DNA of 64,000 bases. Origin: Psychrobacter immobilis (lineage in GTDB: Bacteria > Pseudomonadota > Gammaproteobacteria > Pseudomonadales > Moraxellaceae). How positions within the stretch are numbered: position 1 is the first letter of the stretch; every line of letters starts with the position of its first letter. The stretch is from contig NZ_CAJGZQ010000001.1 in assembly GCF_904846185.1 (NCBI RefSeq), positions 124,001-188,000 of the forward strand. The letters are read 5' to 3'. The translations under genes and the position numbers were made by a program. Below the pieces are notes generated by a model, which searched no databases, was not told where the DNA came from, and worked only from the letters and a program-made list of their open reading frames with translations. Below are positions 35,408-44,907 of the stretch, piece after piece.

Positions 35408-36856
35408 CTACTCCTCGATTAGCGCATTGATAAGGGTTTCCATTTGCATGGAACGAGAACCTTTAAACAGCACCGTACAAGGCTGCGCCTGCTGCGCTTG
35501 CAAATACGGCTTCAAATACGCCAATAAACTGTCTTTATCGGTAAACGCATGGGCATTGATGTCAGAAACCTCTTGTGCACCCGCCACGGTAAAAGGCGCG
35601 TATTCACCAACACACAGCAGCACATTGATGCCCGTTGTCGCAATGGTACGACCCAAGCTTTGATGCTCGCTAACCGCCGCCTCTCCCAGTTCTGCGATAT
35701 CGCCCAGCACCATGACTTGCGTGCCCGTTTGCGCCGCCAATACTTTTGCTGCCGCTCGCACCGAATGCGGATTGGCATTATAGGTATCATCAATCAAGCG
35801 ATGCATACCCAGTAATTGACTGTTCAAGCGCCCTTTAGCAGGACGCGCATTTTCAAGTCCGACGACAATATCACTAACATCGATATTTAGTGCATGGGCA
35901 CAAGCAGCAGCGGCTAAAGCATTATTGACATTGTGCTCGCCCGCTAGTGGCAAGTTGATATCATGGACTTGATTGCCGATATGCAGCTTAAATTCACTGC
36001 GCTCAGGCTCGACATCTAAATGGCTGGCACTGACATCAGTATTACCAAAACCAATCACGTGTGACGTATGCTTTTCAGCGATACGGCGTAATTGATTGGT
36101 AAAATCATCTTTATCAGGAACGATCGCAAATTGGCTGTCATTCAAGGTATGGTAAATCTCAGCCTTGGTTTGGCAAATCCCTTCACGGCTGCCAAACTCA
36201 CCCAAATGCGCCGTGCCAATATTTAAGATACACGCGACATCTGGCTTTACAATCTCGGTAGTATAAGCAATTTCGCCAATATGGTTTGCGCCAAGCTCTA
36301 GAATGGCATAGCGATGATGGTCGGATAATTCGAGCAACATCATCGGCACACCCAAGTCATTATTTAGGTTACCACGGGTAATCAATGTCGGTGCTAGTCT
36401 GCCAAAGATACTACCCAGCATCTCTTTACAGGTGGTCTTGCCGCTAGAGCCAGTAATAGCAATAACGGTTAAATTTTGATGCTGTTGACGACGATACGCA
36501 GCCAATTGTCCTAGCGCTAAACGGGTATCGCTCACCACTAACTGCGGAATGCTATTTGTATCAGCCGTAGCAATAGGGCGAGCGACGATAGCCGCAACCG
36601 CACCTTGCGCGATGGCAGTATCAATATAATCGTGACCATCAAAATTATCACCCGATAACGCTAAAAATATATCACCAGGTTTTATCGTACGGGTATCGGT
36701 GGCGATACGAGTGCTCATTACATCGTTTTCTGAGTCGGATTGCCCGTCACTCAGCTGCCAATGCCCATCGAGTGCTGCGGTTGCCGCGAGCAGATTGGCT
36801 GCTTGCCAAACATACAGCCCTTGCGACTGAATGCTGTTATCGTTGTCGGCTGTCAT
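35408..36856 (-). CDS. murF: UDP-N-acetylmuramoyl-tripeptide--D-alanyl-D-alanine ligase
   Basis: Adds D-Ala-D-Ala to the muramoyl tripeptide in the cytoplasm. The 482 residues have the Mur ligase domains in order: N-terminal substrate domain (TDTRTIKPGDIFLALSGDNF), ATP-binding loop ITGSSGKTTCKEMLGSI, central motifs ILELGANHIGEI and AGEHNVNNALAAAACA, and the C-terminal DDTYNANPHSVRAA. An insertion around residues 36-46 is acidic and low-complexity. A MITE-like element fills the gap to murE upstream, so this gene may depend on read-through or a local promoter. Confidence 0.95.
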   Translation of the reverse strand: MTADNDNSIQSQGLYVWQAANLLAATAALDGHWQLSDGQSDSENDVMSTRIATDTRTIKPGDIFLALSGDNFDGHDYIDTAIAQGAVAAIVARPIATADTNSIPQLVVSDTRLALGQLAAYRRQQHQNLTVIAITGSSGKTTCKEMLGSIFGRLAPTLITRGNLNNDLGVPMMLLELSDHHRYAILELGANHIGEIAYTTEIVKPDVACILNIGTAHLGEFGSREGICQTKAEIYHTLNDSQFAIVPDKDDFTNQLRRIAEKHTSHVIGFGNTDVSASHLDVEPERSEFKLHIGNQVHDINLPLAGEHNVNNALAAAACAHALNIDVSDIVVGLENARPAKGRLNSQLLGMHRLIDDTYNANPHSVRAAAKVLAAQTGTQVMVLGDIAELGEAAVSEHQSLGRTIATTGINVLLCVGEYAPFTVAGAQEVSDINAHAFTDKDSLLAYLKPYLQAQQAQPCTVLFKGSRSMQMETLINALIEE

Positions 36857-36912
36857 AATGATTACCTTATATATATGATGACTACTTATTTATTTTTTAT
36901 AGTTAACGACTA

Positions 36913-37082
36913 GGGCGTGTCCTCAATTCAATCGATTATTATCTAAATGGACTAGAAATGGCTAAATTTTGCCAAACATCGTCAACCAGCTTATTAATAT
37001 CTCGATATTATTTGCGCTACTTTCCTTGTTTGACGGCAATTTATCTCATTTTTATCACCATCTTTAAAATGAGGACACACCC
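36913..37082. mobile_element. MITE-like element between murE and murF
   Basis: About 170 bases bounded by imperfect terminal inverted repeats: GGGCGTGTCCTCAATT at the left and, in reverse complement, GGGTGTGTCCTCATTTT at the right. A TA dinucleotide lies outside both ends, as left by IS630/Tc1-type transposition. No reading frame is inside. The left end recurs as a partial copy at 33041. The element is in the gap between two essential co-oriented genes. Confidence 0.75.
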
Positions 37083-37141
37083 TAATACTTTTTAGATAGC
37101 ATGAAAAACTGACTGTAATCGCTATTATTTACATATAAATG

Positions 37142-38851
37142 CTATAAACGCCCTGCTTGTTTTAAGGCGTTTTGCAAAATAACACTGTCGTCGAAATCAT
37201 AACGAACATGGTTAATTTCTTGATAAGTCTCATGACCCTTGCCAGCGATTACGACGATATCATCAGCCGCTGCTTGATTGACCGCATACTCAATCGCTGC
37301 TTGGCGCGCAGGCTCAATATAGGTACGCTGATATTGCTCACTCGTCATGCCTGCTTGCATATCTTGCAAAATGATATTGGGATCTTCGGTGCGTGGATTG
37401 TCTGCCGTTAATACGACTTTATCCGCGCCTGCCAAGCCTGCTTGCGCCATCAAAGGACGTTTGCCCGCATCACGGTCGCCACCACAACCAAACACTGCCC
37501 ACAGCTGACCCTTACAATGGGTCTTTAGGCTGGCAAGCACTTGGCTTAAGGCATCTGGCGTATGGGCATAATCAACGATAAAGCAGCCATCATTAGACGG
37601 CACACGCTGCATACGTCCAACCGCACCTTGTAGCTGCGGCACCACTGCGGCAATACGCTCAAGGCTAATGCCTAAAGCGACGGCAGCTGCCATTGCGGCA
37701 AGCAAATTGGCAACATTAAAGCGCCCCAATAATGGGCTGACGATACCTAAATGATTAACTTCGCCATCGCCTAAATCAGTACGTAGCGTAATCTCGACAC
37801 CTTTTAAGCTTGGTTTGATTTCAGCCGCAACAAAGGTCGCAGATTTTGATGATTCTAAACTGTACGTCCAGACCGTTAAATCACTGGCATGTGCGGTGTC
37901 GAGCATAATCTGACCATGTTCATCATCGATATTAATGATAGCGTGTGTCAAATCTGGAAAATGCGCTTTATCAAACAGTCTAGCTTTTGCTGCTGCATAC
38001 TCTGCCATATCGGCATGATAGTCTAAGTGGTCACGGCTAAGATTGGTATAAATCGCCACCGACACTGGCATACCTTGTAAACGCTGCTGATCCAAACCAT
38101 GTGAGCTGGCTTCCAATGCCAATAATTCAGCATTCTCTGTCCCCATTTGATATAAAAATTGCTGAACTGCTAAAGCATCGCCCGTGGTATGGCTGGCTTG
38201 CACCAAAGCACCAAGCCTACCATTACCTGCCGTGCCCATGACTGCGCTGCTTATGCCTGTCAGCTGCGTCAACTGCGCCACCAATTGACTGATAGTCGTT
38301 TTGCCATTGGTGCCCGTCACCGCGACCACCGTTGGCAAGGTCACGGGCTGCTGATATTGAAAACGTGCTTGAATGAGTGTCCCTAAAAAATCACGAATAT
38401 TGGGCACGTATAAAACAGGGCAAGGCAGTGCTGCTAATTGCTGCTGCGCTTTAGCAGTACTATCATTCGATAAAGTGATATCGGCGTGATTTGATACACT
38501 AGTCGTGCTAAGTAAAGCCGTGGGATCTATTTCTGATAGGATAAAAGCCGCATTGTTAGCGGCTTGATAGAGGTAGTCGCGACTTTTTTGACAGTTTGGT
38601 ATGTGGCTTTTTAATAACACAAACACATCGTTCGGCTCTAGCAGACGACTGTCTAAACGAAACTGCAGGAATGGAATATCAAGAAACGAATTGATTGGTT
38701 TTGAATCCGCTCCAATCAATGTCGTCTGAGTCGATAGCTTTTGCAATGCCTGCTCTATACCTACACCATGCCTGCTATTGCTACTACTAGATTCAGTCAG
38801 CTGCTGCAAGGTGACTGGGGTAATGCTTGGCGACGAGGGTGACAGGGTCAT
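37142..38851 (-). CDS. murE: UDP-N-acetylmuramoyl-L-alanyl-D-glutamate--2,6-diaminopimelate ligase
   Basis: Adds meso-diaminopimelate to the muramoyl dipeptide. The start is ATG 38851, ten bases after AGGA; a TTG two codons upstream is less likely. The 569 residues, longer than the usual 490-500, include inserts near the N-terminus. Motifs: ATP loop VAVTGTNGKTTISQLVAQL, EASSHGLDQQRLQG, TNLSRDHLDYHADMAEYAAA, and the diaminopimelate-type LTADNPRTEDPNIILQDM (the D-N-P-R motif that marks DAP rather than lysine specificity). It precedes murF with the MITE-like element between them. Confidence 0.95.
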   Translation of the reverse strand: MTLSPSSPSITPVTLQQLTESSSSNSRHGVGIEQALQKLSTQTTLIGADSKPINSFLDIPFLQFRLDSRLLEPNDVFVLLKSHIPNCQKSRDYLYQAANNAAFILSEIDPTALLSTTSVSNHADITLSNDSTAKAQQQLAALPCPVLYVPNIRDFLGTLIQARFQYQQPVTLPTVVAVTGTNGKTTISQLVAQLTQLTGISSAVMGTAGNGRLGALVQASHTTGDALAVQQFLYQMGTENAELLALEASSHGLDQQRLQGMPVSVAIYTNLSRDHLDYHADMAEYAAAKARLFDKAHFPDLTHAIINIDDEHGQIMLDTAHASDLTVWTYSLESSKSATFVAAEIKPSLKGVEITLRTDLGDGEVNHLGIVSPLLGRFNVANLLAAMAAAVALGISLERIAAVVPQLQGAVGRMQRVPSNDGCFIVDYAHTPDALSQVLASLKTHCKGQLWAVFGCGGDRDAGKRPLMAQAGLAGADKVVLTADNPRTEDPNIILQDMQAGMTSEQYQRTYIEPARQAAIEYAVNQAAADDIVVIAGKGHETYQEINHVRYDFDDSVILQNALKQAGRL

Positions 38852-38922
38852 TGGCAAATCCTATACGGTTAAAACACATCAAATAGTTAAAAACTGAACA
38901 TTTAAAAAACTTACGTTTAAGC

Positions 38923-41031
38923 CTATAAATCTTCCGTTTTTAACGGCTTATCTAAGGGTACATTGTATAAACGCAGCGCCTCTTTCATGACATTATGAAA
39001 GACTGGCGCGACTGTTAAACCAGCATAAATCTGACCACGCGGGTCTTCGATGAGCATCACGCCGACCAGCCTAGGGTTGGACGCTGGCGCCATACCCGCA
39101 AAAACGTTGCGGTATTGGTCAGTATAGTAGCCACCTTTTGGATTGATACGGCGCGACGTTCCTGTTTTACCAGCGACGCGATAACCGTCAATCGCAGCAC
39201 CTTTAGCCGTACCACCCGGTTCGGTGACACTTTCCATCATTTGTACGATAGACATCGCTTGCTCGTGTGCCATGATACGCTTGCTTGGCTGCGGCTTGTC
39301 ATCTTTAATGAGGGTCAATGGGTGCATCACACCGCCTGCCGCCAGCGCCGAATAAGCCTGCGCGACCTGAGCCAGTGTTACCTGTAGACCATAACCATAA
39401 CTGACCGTTGCACGTCTTGATGTTTCTTTTTCTTTTGGTGTAACCACAAGCCCACTACCTTCCCCTGGGAACTGTAGCGGTGTCTTTGAACCAAAACCAA
39501 ATTGCTTTTGCATATTGGTAATGCCATCAGCGGGTAAAGACAAAGCAATCTTAGTCGAGGCAACGTTACTAGATTTCTGTAATAGCGTTGCCATCGTGAT
39601 CCGCCCTAAATTATTATGGTCACGAATGGTATAACCACGGACACGAATAGAGCCAGGATTGGTATCGATTAAGGTAGTGGCGGTATATTTTCCTGAGTCT
39701 AAAGCCGCTGCAACGGTAAATGGCTTCATGACTGAACCGGGTTCAAAGACATCGAGCAGCGCACGGTTACGCTGATTCTCACCGGTCATCTCATTCAGGT
39801 TATTAGAATTAAAAGATGGCCATGTTGACAAGGCAAGCACTTCACCCGTTTGCACATCAACAATCATGCCTGTTGACCAGCGCGCTTTTTGCAAACGCCC
39901 TGCTTTCTCTAGTTCTTTATAAAGCAAATACTGCAAGCGCGAATCAATGGTCAACGCCACATCTTTACCTGGTATTTCTGGTTCAATCTGTTTAATTTCT
40001 TTTAAACTGTTTTGTTTGGCATCTTTTAGCACCAACACTTTACCATCATCACCTGCCAGCTCAGTTTCATATTGGCGTTCGATACCAGCACGACCTTCGT
40101 AACCACCTTCAGGATCGCTGACATTTTGTCCCATAAAGCCCAATAGTTGCGAGTTTGGTTGTGGCTGCGGGTAATAACGTTGGAAAAAGTTTTTTTCATA
40201 GACGCCAGGAAAATCAAGGGTGCTGACACTTTGGGCAATCTCTGGCGTTACTTTATTCAGTAGCGGCAAATAGTGCGAGCCTGCACCCGATGGCAGCGCG
40301 GCTTTAACTGCTGCTTCATTGGTTACATCAATACTGTCATCGATAGCGGTAACTTTTTTTAGCTCAGTGACCGAAATATTCGCAGCCGCCGCAAGCGTGG
40401 TCAGATCCATGTTATCCAAACGCTTTTGCATACGCGCAACCAGCTGTGGACTCTCAGGATTGGTGATAATGATACGCTTAAGCTCGTAATATTCGCGCGC
40501 GTAATCATGCGGACTAAAAGAGACCGTCGCCAGTGGTGCACTGACTGCAAGTGGCAAATTATTGCGATCGGTAATCATACCGCGATAGGATTTTTGCGTG
40601 CGCACGCTAGTGATAAGCTCATCACCTTTGTCTTGATAAAACTGAGCATTGGCAACTTGTAAATAATAAGCACGGGCTATCAGCAAACCCAAGACAACCA
40701 ATGCAATGACCCAAATAGTACGGAAACGGTTTTTGTCTTGCTCAAAACCGCCGCGAGAGGAAGCGCCAGACGCTTTACCCAAAAACCCTCTTTTATTTTT
40801 CAGGTTTTTGACACTGGTATAAGCGCCTTGCTCTTCACTTTTTTTCAATCGATCAAACAATTTAGCCTTACGGTTGCCAGAGGATTTTTTTTCAGCCGTA
40901 CTGCCTGTTTGTCCCGATTTGGCTGCACTGGCAGGACGTAAGGGCTTAGTCACCTTACCGCTAGTTGGCTTTTTATTCGCATTTTTCGCGGTCGTTTTAC
41001 CGCTATTGGCATTAGGTTTTTTATCACTCAT
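38923..41031 (-). CDS. ftsI: Peptidoglycan D,D-transpeptidase FtsI (PBP3)
   Basis: Septal cross-linking enzyme. The 702 residues are about 110 more than in E. coli, because the cytoplasmic N-terminus before the single membrane helix (IWVIALVVLGLLIARAYYL, about residue 110) is a lysine- and serine-rich disordered stretch. The periplasmic part has the pedestal domain (SYRGMITDRNNLPLAVSAPL) and the transpeptidase motifs: SxxK in EPGSVMKPFTV, SSN in LLQKSSNVASTK, and KTGT in YRVAGKTGTSRR. It overlaps ftsL by 4 bases. Confidence 0.96.
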   Translation of the reverse strand: MSDKKPNANSGKTTAKNANKKPTSGKVTKPLRPASAAKSGQTGSTAEKKSSGNRKAKLFDRLKKSEEQGAYTSVKNLKNKRGFLGKASGASSRGGFEQDKNRFRTIWVIALVVLGLLIARAYYLQVANAQFYQDKGDELITSVRTQKSYRGMITDRNNLPLAVSAPLATVSFSPHDYAREYYELKRIIITNPESPQLVARMQKRLDNMDLTTLAAAANISVTELKKVTAIDDSIDVTNEAAVKAALPSGAGSHYLPLLNKVTPEIAQSVSTLDFPGVYEKNFFQRYYPQPQPNSQLLGFMGQNVSDPEGGYEGRAGIERQYETELAGDDGKVLVLKDAKQNSLKEIKQIEPEIPGKDVALTIDSRLQYLLYKELEKAGRLQKARWSTGMIVDVQTGEVLALSTWPSFNSNNLNEMTGENQRNRALLDVFEPGSVMKPFTVAAALDSGKYTATTLIDTNPGSIRVRGYTIRDHNNLGRITMATLLQKSSNVASTKIALSLPADGITNMQKQFGFGSKTPLQFPGEGSGLVVTPKEKETSRRATVSYGYGLQVTLAQVAQAYSALAAGGVMHPLTLIKDDKPQPSKRIMAHEQAMSIVQMMESVTEPGGTAKGAAIDGYRVAGKTGTSRRINPKGGYYTDQYRNVFAGMAPASNPRLVGVMLIEDPRGQIYAGLTVAPVFHNVMKEALRLYNVPLDKPLKTEDL

Positions 41032-41525
41032 TGTCCTGCCTCCGCTACCGTGGCATCGGTGATAGGAGCGTCAGGCGATATATCCGTAGAAGCTCGTGGT
41101 TCGATAATGTCAGACTTATCCTCATTTGAGTCAGTATCGACGACTGGCACCTGTGCTGTGGCAACACCCGGTTGGATAATGAGCTTATCTTTTAGCGTCG
41201 GTGAAAACATGCCCAGTTCAGCGACCGCACGGCTAGCGATTTGCGGCGTCGCACTAAAAGTCTGCTGTTCAATGAGCAAACGCTGATGTTCGACTTGCAG
41301 ATTACGCTCTTGTTTTTTCATGTCTTGCAAGGTTTTATAATCCTGATGATATTGCTGAACACCTTCGGCTGTTTTGATACCGCTCCACACAATCGCCACT
41401 GCTAACAGCAATAGCACCACTACATAGATACTAACCACATTAAATCGGCGTACAAATAGCTCGCCGATATCGGTGTTATGCGGCATTGCAGCACGACGGT
41501 TTGCAGGTTTGTCAGATATTGCCAT
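41028..41525 (-). CDS. ftsL: Cell division protein FtsL
   Basis: A small bitopic division protein that forms a complex with FtsB and FtsQ. The 165 residues contain a cytoplasmic N-terminus of about 30 residues, one membrane helix (VSIYVVVLLLLAVAIVWSGI) and a coiled coil (YKTLQDMKKQERNLQVEHQR). Most FtsL proteins are about 100-120 residues; the extra C-terminal 50 are acidic and disordered-looking. Identification rests on topology and position between rsmH and ftsI. Confidence 0.88.
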   Translation of the reverse strand: MAISDKPANRRAAMPHNTDIGELFVRRFNVVSIYVVVLLLLAVAIVWSGIKTAEGVQQYHQDYKTLQDMKKQERNLQVEHQRLLIEQQTFSATPQIASRAVAELGMFSPTLKDKLIIQPGVATAQVPVVDTDSNEDKSDIIEPRASTDISPDAPITDATVAEAGQ

Positions 41526-41769
41526 GACGCTCTCAAAAAGTGGACTTCAAGTATGAAAATTGGCAACTGTTTTAGAGCGGTAAGACGCTTTGTACAGCAC
41601 CATCAATAAAGTAAAACCAAACGAAAAAGGAACAGCCGAGCCTAGCAGATAATGTTTACAGATTTTTAACAGCCGCGTAAGTATTCAGACTTTTATCCTA
41701 CTTAATTGCCAGCAACCAATCACCAGCAACTCAGCCAAACACCCTCTCTATAACATCACGCTACCTGTG

Positions 41770-42969
41770 TTATTGCTCGACACTGGGTAGATAGTCGGTA
41801 TCAGTACGAGTCGCCATGCGCAACCACGCACTACGCGCGCGTGGATTTTGACTGGTTTCAGCTTTGCTTGGACCCACGCGTTTAGGCTTGCTAAAATAAC
41901 GCGGACGATTGGGCGGCATCGGCAAATTCTCATCCTCTGGATATTGCCCTTTGCTATGACGCTGCAAAAACTGCTTGATACGGCGATCTTCTAATGAGTG
42001 AAAACTAATCACTGCTAGCTGCCCGCCTGACTTTAAAATCGGAATGCTTTGTTCTAAAAAGTCGTCAACATCGCCAAGCTCATTGTTAATAAAAATGCGC
42101 ATCGCCTGAAAGCTCTGAGTCGCTGGATGCTTACCGCGCTGCCAATTAGGATGCGCCACTTTAATCACTTCAGCCAATGCCAAAGTAGAGTCATAACTGT
42201 CCATCTGCTTAATAGCACGGGCGATACGGCGACTATGACGCTCTTCGCCAAAATCATAAAGCACATTGGCCAAGGTTTCATCGTCGACTTTTTCTAGCCA
42301 TTCAGCGACCGACTGCCCACGGCTGGTATCCATACGCATATCAACCGCCCCGTCACGCATAAAACTAAAACCACGACTGCCATCATCAATTTGCGGCGAT
42401 GAGATACCCAAATCTGCCATTAAGCCATCAACTTGCATGATACCCATTGCCGCTAGACTATCCGTCAACGTCGCAAAACTATCATGCACCACTTTTACGC
42501 GACTATCGGTATTTGCCAATTCACGCGCGACGCTAATCGCTGTTGGATCTTTATCAAAAACAATCAAGGTTGCATCATCGGCCAACTGACTTAATAGTAG
42601 TCGGCTATGACCACCACGCCCAAAGGTAGCATCAACGTAGACGCCACTCATCTTTAAGCTATTTTGGTTGTCACTGCTTTGTTCTGCATCGTCTGTTTGC
42701 TTAGGTAGCACTTTAACACCCAGCACTGCCGCGACGGTTTCTTGCAATAACACCGCATCATGAACAAAGCTCAATTCATCAGAGCGGGCTTTATCAGTGA
42801 CAGACTCTTGATTCAGCTGATTAGTAGAGTCACTCTCTACCACAAAATCGTTTTCTACAGCAGACAGCTCAGCCGCTGATGCAGCATTAACAGTGGCTAA
42901 AGGAGAATCTATTTTAGAATCTTGCTTAGTATTCGGCGTATTTTTTGGCTTATTATTCAATATGGACAC
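41770..42969 (-). CDS. rsmH: 16S rRNA (cytosine1402-N4)-methyltransferase
   Basis: Methylates C1402 of 16S rRNA. The 399 residues are longer than the usual 310-320 because of an extra serine/asparagine-rich N-terminus of about 65 residues before the conserved FVHDAVLLQETVAAV. Family motifs: GVYVDATFGRGGHSRLLLSQ (SAM binding), GLMADLGISSPQIDDGSRGF, SFMRDGAVDMRMD, AVISFHSLEDRRIKQFLQRH. It heads the division block on the minus strand; no mraZ lies upstream. An internal start at a later codon cannot be excluded, but no strong site was seen. Confidence 0.94.
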   Translation of the reverse strand: MSILNNKPKNTPNTKQDSKIDSPLATVNAASAAELSAVENDFVVESDSTNQLNQESVTDKARSDELSFVHDAVLLQETVAAVLGVKVLPKQTDDAEQSSDNQNSLKMSGVYVDATFGRGGHSRLLLSQLADDATLIVFDKDPTAISVARELANTDSRVKVVHDSFATLTDSLAAMGIMQVDGLMADLGISSPQIDDGSRGFSFMRDGAVDMRMDTSRGQSVAEWLEKVDDETLANVLYDFGEERHSRRIARAIKQMDSYDSTLALAEVIKVAHPNWQRGKHPATQSFQAMRIFINNELGDVDDFLEQSIPILKSGGQLAVISFHSLEDRRIKQFLQRHSKGQYPEDENLPMPPNRPRYFSKPKRVGPSKAETSQNPRARSAWLRMATRTDTDYLPSVEQ

Positions 42970-43102
42970 AAACGACTCAGTAGATGATGACCATTTTGGT
43001 CAGTAAGAGTGAAAAATCAGATGAAAATAAACAAGTTATGACTTGTCTAACATTATTATCGCAAGGATACACGGGTAGTCAAGCGCTAGACGGGCATTTC
43101 GT

Positions 43103-43131
43103 TAAAAATATTCCATCTCTCTGTTATACTA
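43103..43131 (+). promoter_or_regulatory. Candidate sigma-70 promoter for gltX
   Basis: TTAAAA (43103-43108), a 17-base spacer and TATACT (43126-43131), about 150 bases before the gltX start. The -10 is good and the -35 moderate. The 318-base gap to divergent rsmH also holds AT-rich repeats of CATTTTTCACTG type near 43220-43255. Confidence 0.5.
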
Positions 43132-43287
43132 GCGCTATATTTTACGCTATTTTTCTACATTGACGGCTATTGTTTCATCCGTATTTTTTATTCAAACTTG
43201 TCATTCATATTTATCATTAGCATTTTTCACTGCTATTTTTTCATTTTTCACTGCCATATTCATTAACTAGCCTATTCTGAGAATTTT

Positions 43288-44817
43288 ATGATGCAATCAT
43301 CGACTTCAAATAACAGCACACGCCCTGTCCGTACCCGTATTGCGCCATCGCCTACTGGCTTTCCGCATGTCGGCACCGCTTATATTGCCCTATTTAATTT
43401 AGCTTTTGCTAAAGCCCACGGCGGCGAATTTATTTTGCGTATCGAAGACACGGATCAAACGCGCTCAACCGAACAATCTGAAAAAATGATTTTGGATGCG
43501 CTGCGTTGGGTCGGTCTCGACTGGGCGGAAGGTCCAGATATTGGTGGCCCGCACGCGCCTTATCGTCAGAGTGAGCGTAGTGATATTTATAAAAAGCACG
43601 CCGAACAGCTCATAGAAAACGACCATGCGTTTCGCTGCTTTTGTACCAGTGAAGAGCTCGATGCCATGCGTGCTGCTCAAATGGCCAATGGTGAAACGCC
43701 ACGTTATGACGGTCGCTGTGCCCATTTAGCCCCTGAGAAAACTGCGCAATTGGTCAGTGAGGGCAAACCGCATGTCATTCGTATGCGTGTGCCTACCGAA
43801 GGCGTCTGTCAAGTACATGACATGTTACGCGGTACGGTTGAGATTCCTTGGACACAAGTCGACATGCAAGTGCTGCTAAAAACCGACGGCATGCCGACTT
43901 ATCATTTAGCCAACGTTGTCGATGACCATTTAATGGACATCAGCCATGTGTTGCGTGGTGAAGAGTGGCTGAACTCTGCGCCCAAGCACCAGCTGCTTTA
44001 TGAGTATTTTGGTTGGGAGATGCCGGTGCTTTGCCATATGCCACTGCTGCGTAACCCAGACAAATCAAAACTGTCTAAGCGTAAAAACCCAACCTCTATC
44101 ACCTATTATCGTGATGCAGGCGTGCTGCCTGAGGCGCTGCTCAACTACCTCGGTCGTATGGGCTACTCTATGCCTGACGAAGCTGAACAGTTTACCCTAG
44201 AAGAAATGATTGGTAGTTTTGATATTCAGCGTGTGTCCCTTGGCGGCCCTATCTTCGATATCGAAAAACTGAACTGGCTCAACGCAGAATGGTTGCGTGC
44301 GCTTACTCCTGAACAGTTAAAAAATAAAATCCTCGATTGGGCAAATAACAGTGATAAGCTGACGGCTATCGCAGCGGCGATTCAGCCTCGTATTGAGCTG
44401 TTATCTGATGCAGTTAATTGGGGTGGTTTCTATTTCCAGAACTTACCTAATATCAATGCTGAGAGCTTTACCCATAAATCACTCACTCCTGAGCAAATTA
44501 CTGAGATGCTGCAACTGGCGCTTTGGCAGCTAGAAACCTTGCCAACGTGGTCAGAAGAAAATATCTACGCCACCCTAAAAGGTCTTGCCGCTCACCTCGA
44601 TATCAAGATGCGTGATTTTATGGCACCGTTCTTCATTGCTATCGCTGGCAGCACCTCATCGACGCCAGTCATGAATTCTATGGCAATCATCGGCGCTGAT
44701 ATGACGTTGACTCGCTTGCGTCATGCGATTGATGTACTAGGCGGCTTGGGTAAAAAGAAGCTGAAAAAACTTGAGAAACAAGCGGCTGAATTACCAGATT
44801 TTTTAGCGGCTGAATAG
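43288..44817 (+). CDS. gltX: Glutamate--tRNA ligase
   Basis: Charges tRNA-Glu. The 509 residues have the class I motifs: the HIGH-like [18 protein letters not shown] and the KMSKS-like [13 protein letters not shown], plus [19 protein letters not shown] and the anticodon-binding C-terminal helical domain. It starts at ATG 43288; a second ATG follows one codon later. A clear terminator follows. A tRNA-Glu gene lies 2.8 kb downstream, which is probably coincidence. Confidence 0.96.
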   Translation: MMQSSTSNNSTRPVRTRIAPSPTGFPHVGTAYIALFNLAFAKAHGGEFILRIEDTDQTRSTEQSEKMILDALRWVGLDWAEGPDIGGPHAPYRQSERSDIYKKHAEQLIENDHAFRCFCTSEELDAMRAAQMANGETPRYDGRCAHLAPEKTAQLVSEGKPHVIRMRVPTEGVCQVHDMLRGTVEIPWTQVDMQVLLKTDGMPTYHLANVVDDHLMDISHVLRGEEWLNSAPKHQLLYEYFGWEMPVLCHMPLLRNPDKSKLSKRKNPTSITYYRDAGVLPEALLNYLGRMGYSMPDEAEQFTLEEMIGSFDIQRVSLGGPIFDIEKLNWLNAEWLRALTPEQLKNKILDWANNSDKLTAIAAAIQPRIELLSDAVNWGGFYFQNLPNINAESFTHKSLTPEQITEMLQLALWQLETLPTWSEENIYATLKGLAAHLDIKMRDFMAPFFIAIAGSTSSTPVMNSMAIIGADMTLTRLRHAIDVLGGLGKKKLKKLEKQAAELPDFLAAE

Positions 44818-44832
44818 TTTATAAATACTATT

Positions 44833-44873
44833 AAAGCTACCCTAGTCACTATACGATTGGGGTAGCTTTTTTT
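44833..44873 (+). terminator. Rho-independent terminator after gltX
   Basis: AAAGCTACCC and GGGTAGCTTT form a stem with a loop of about 16 bases, followed by seven Ts. It separates gltX from the NACHT gene that starts 35 bases later. Confidence 0.85.
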
Positions 44874-44907
44874 AACAAAAATTTATTTAGAATATAGGTG
44901 ATGTTTT

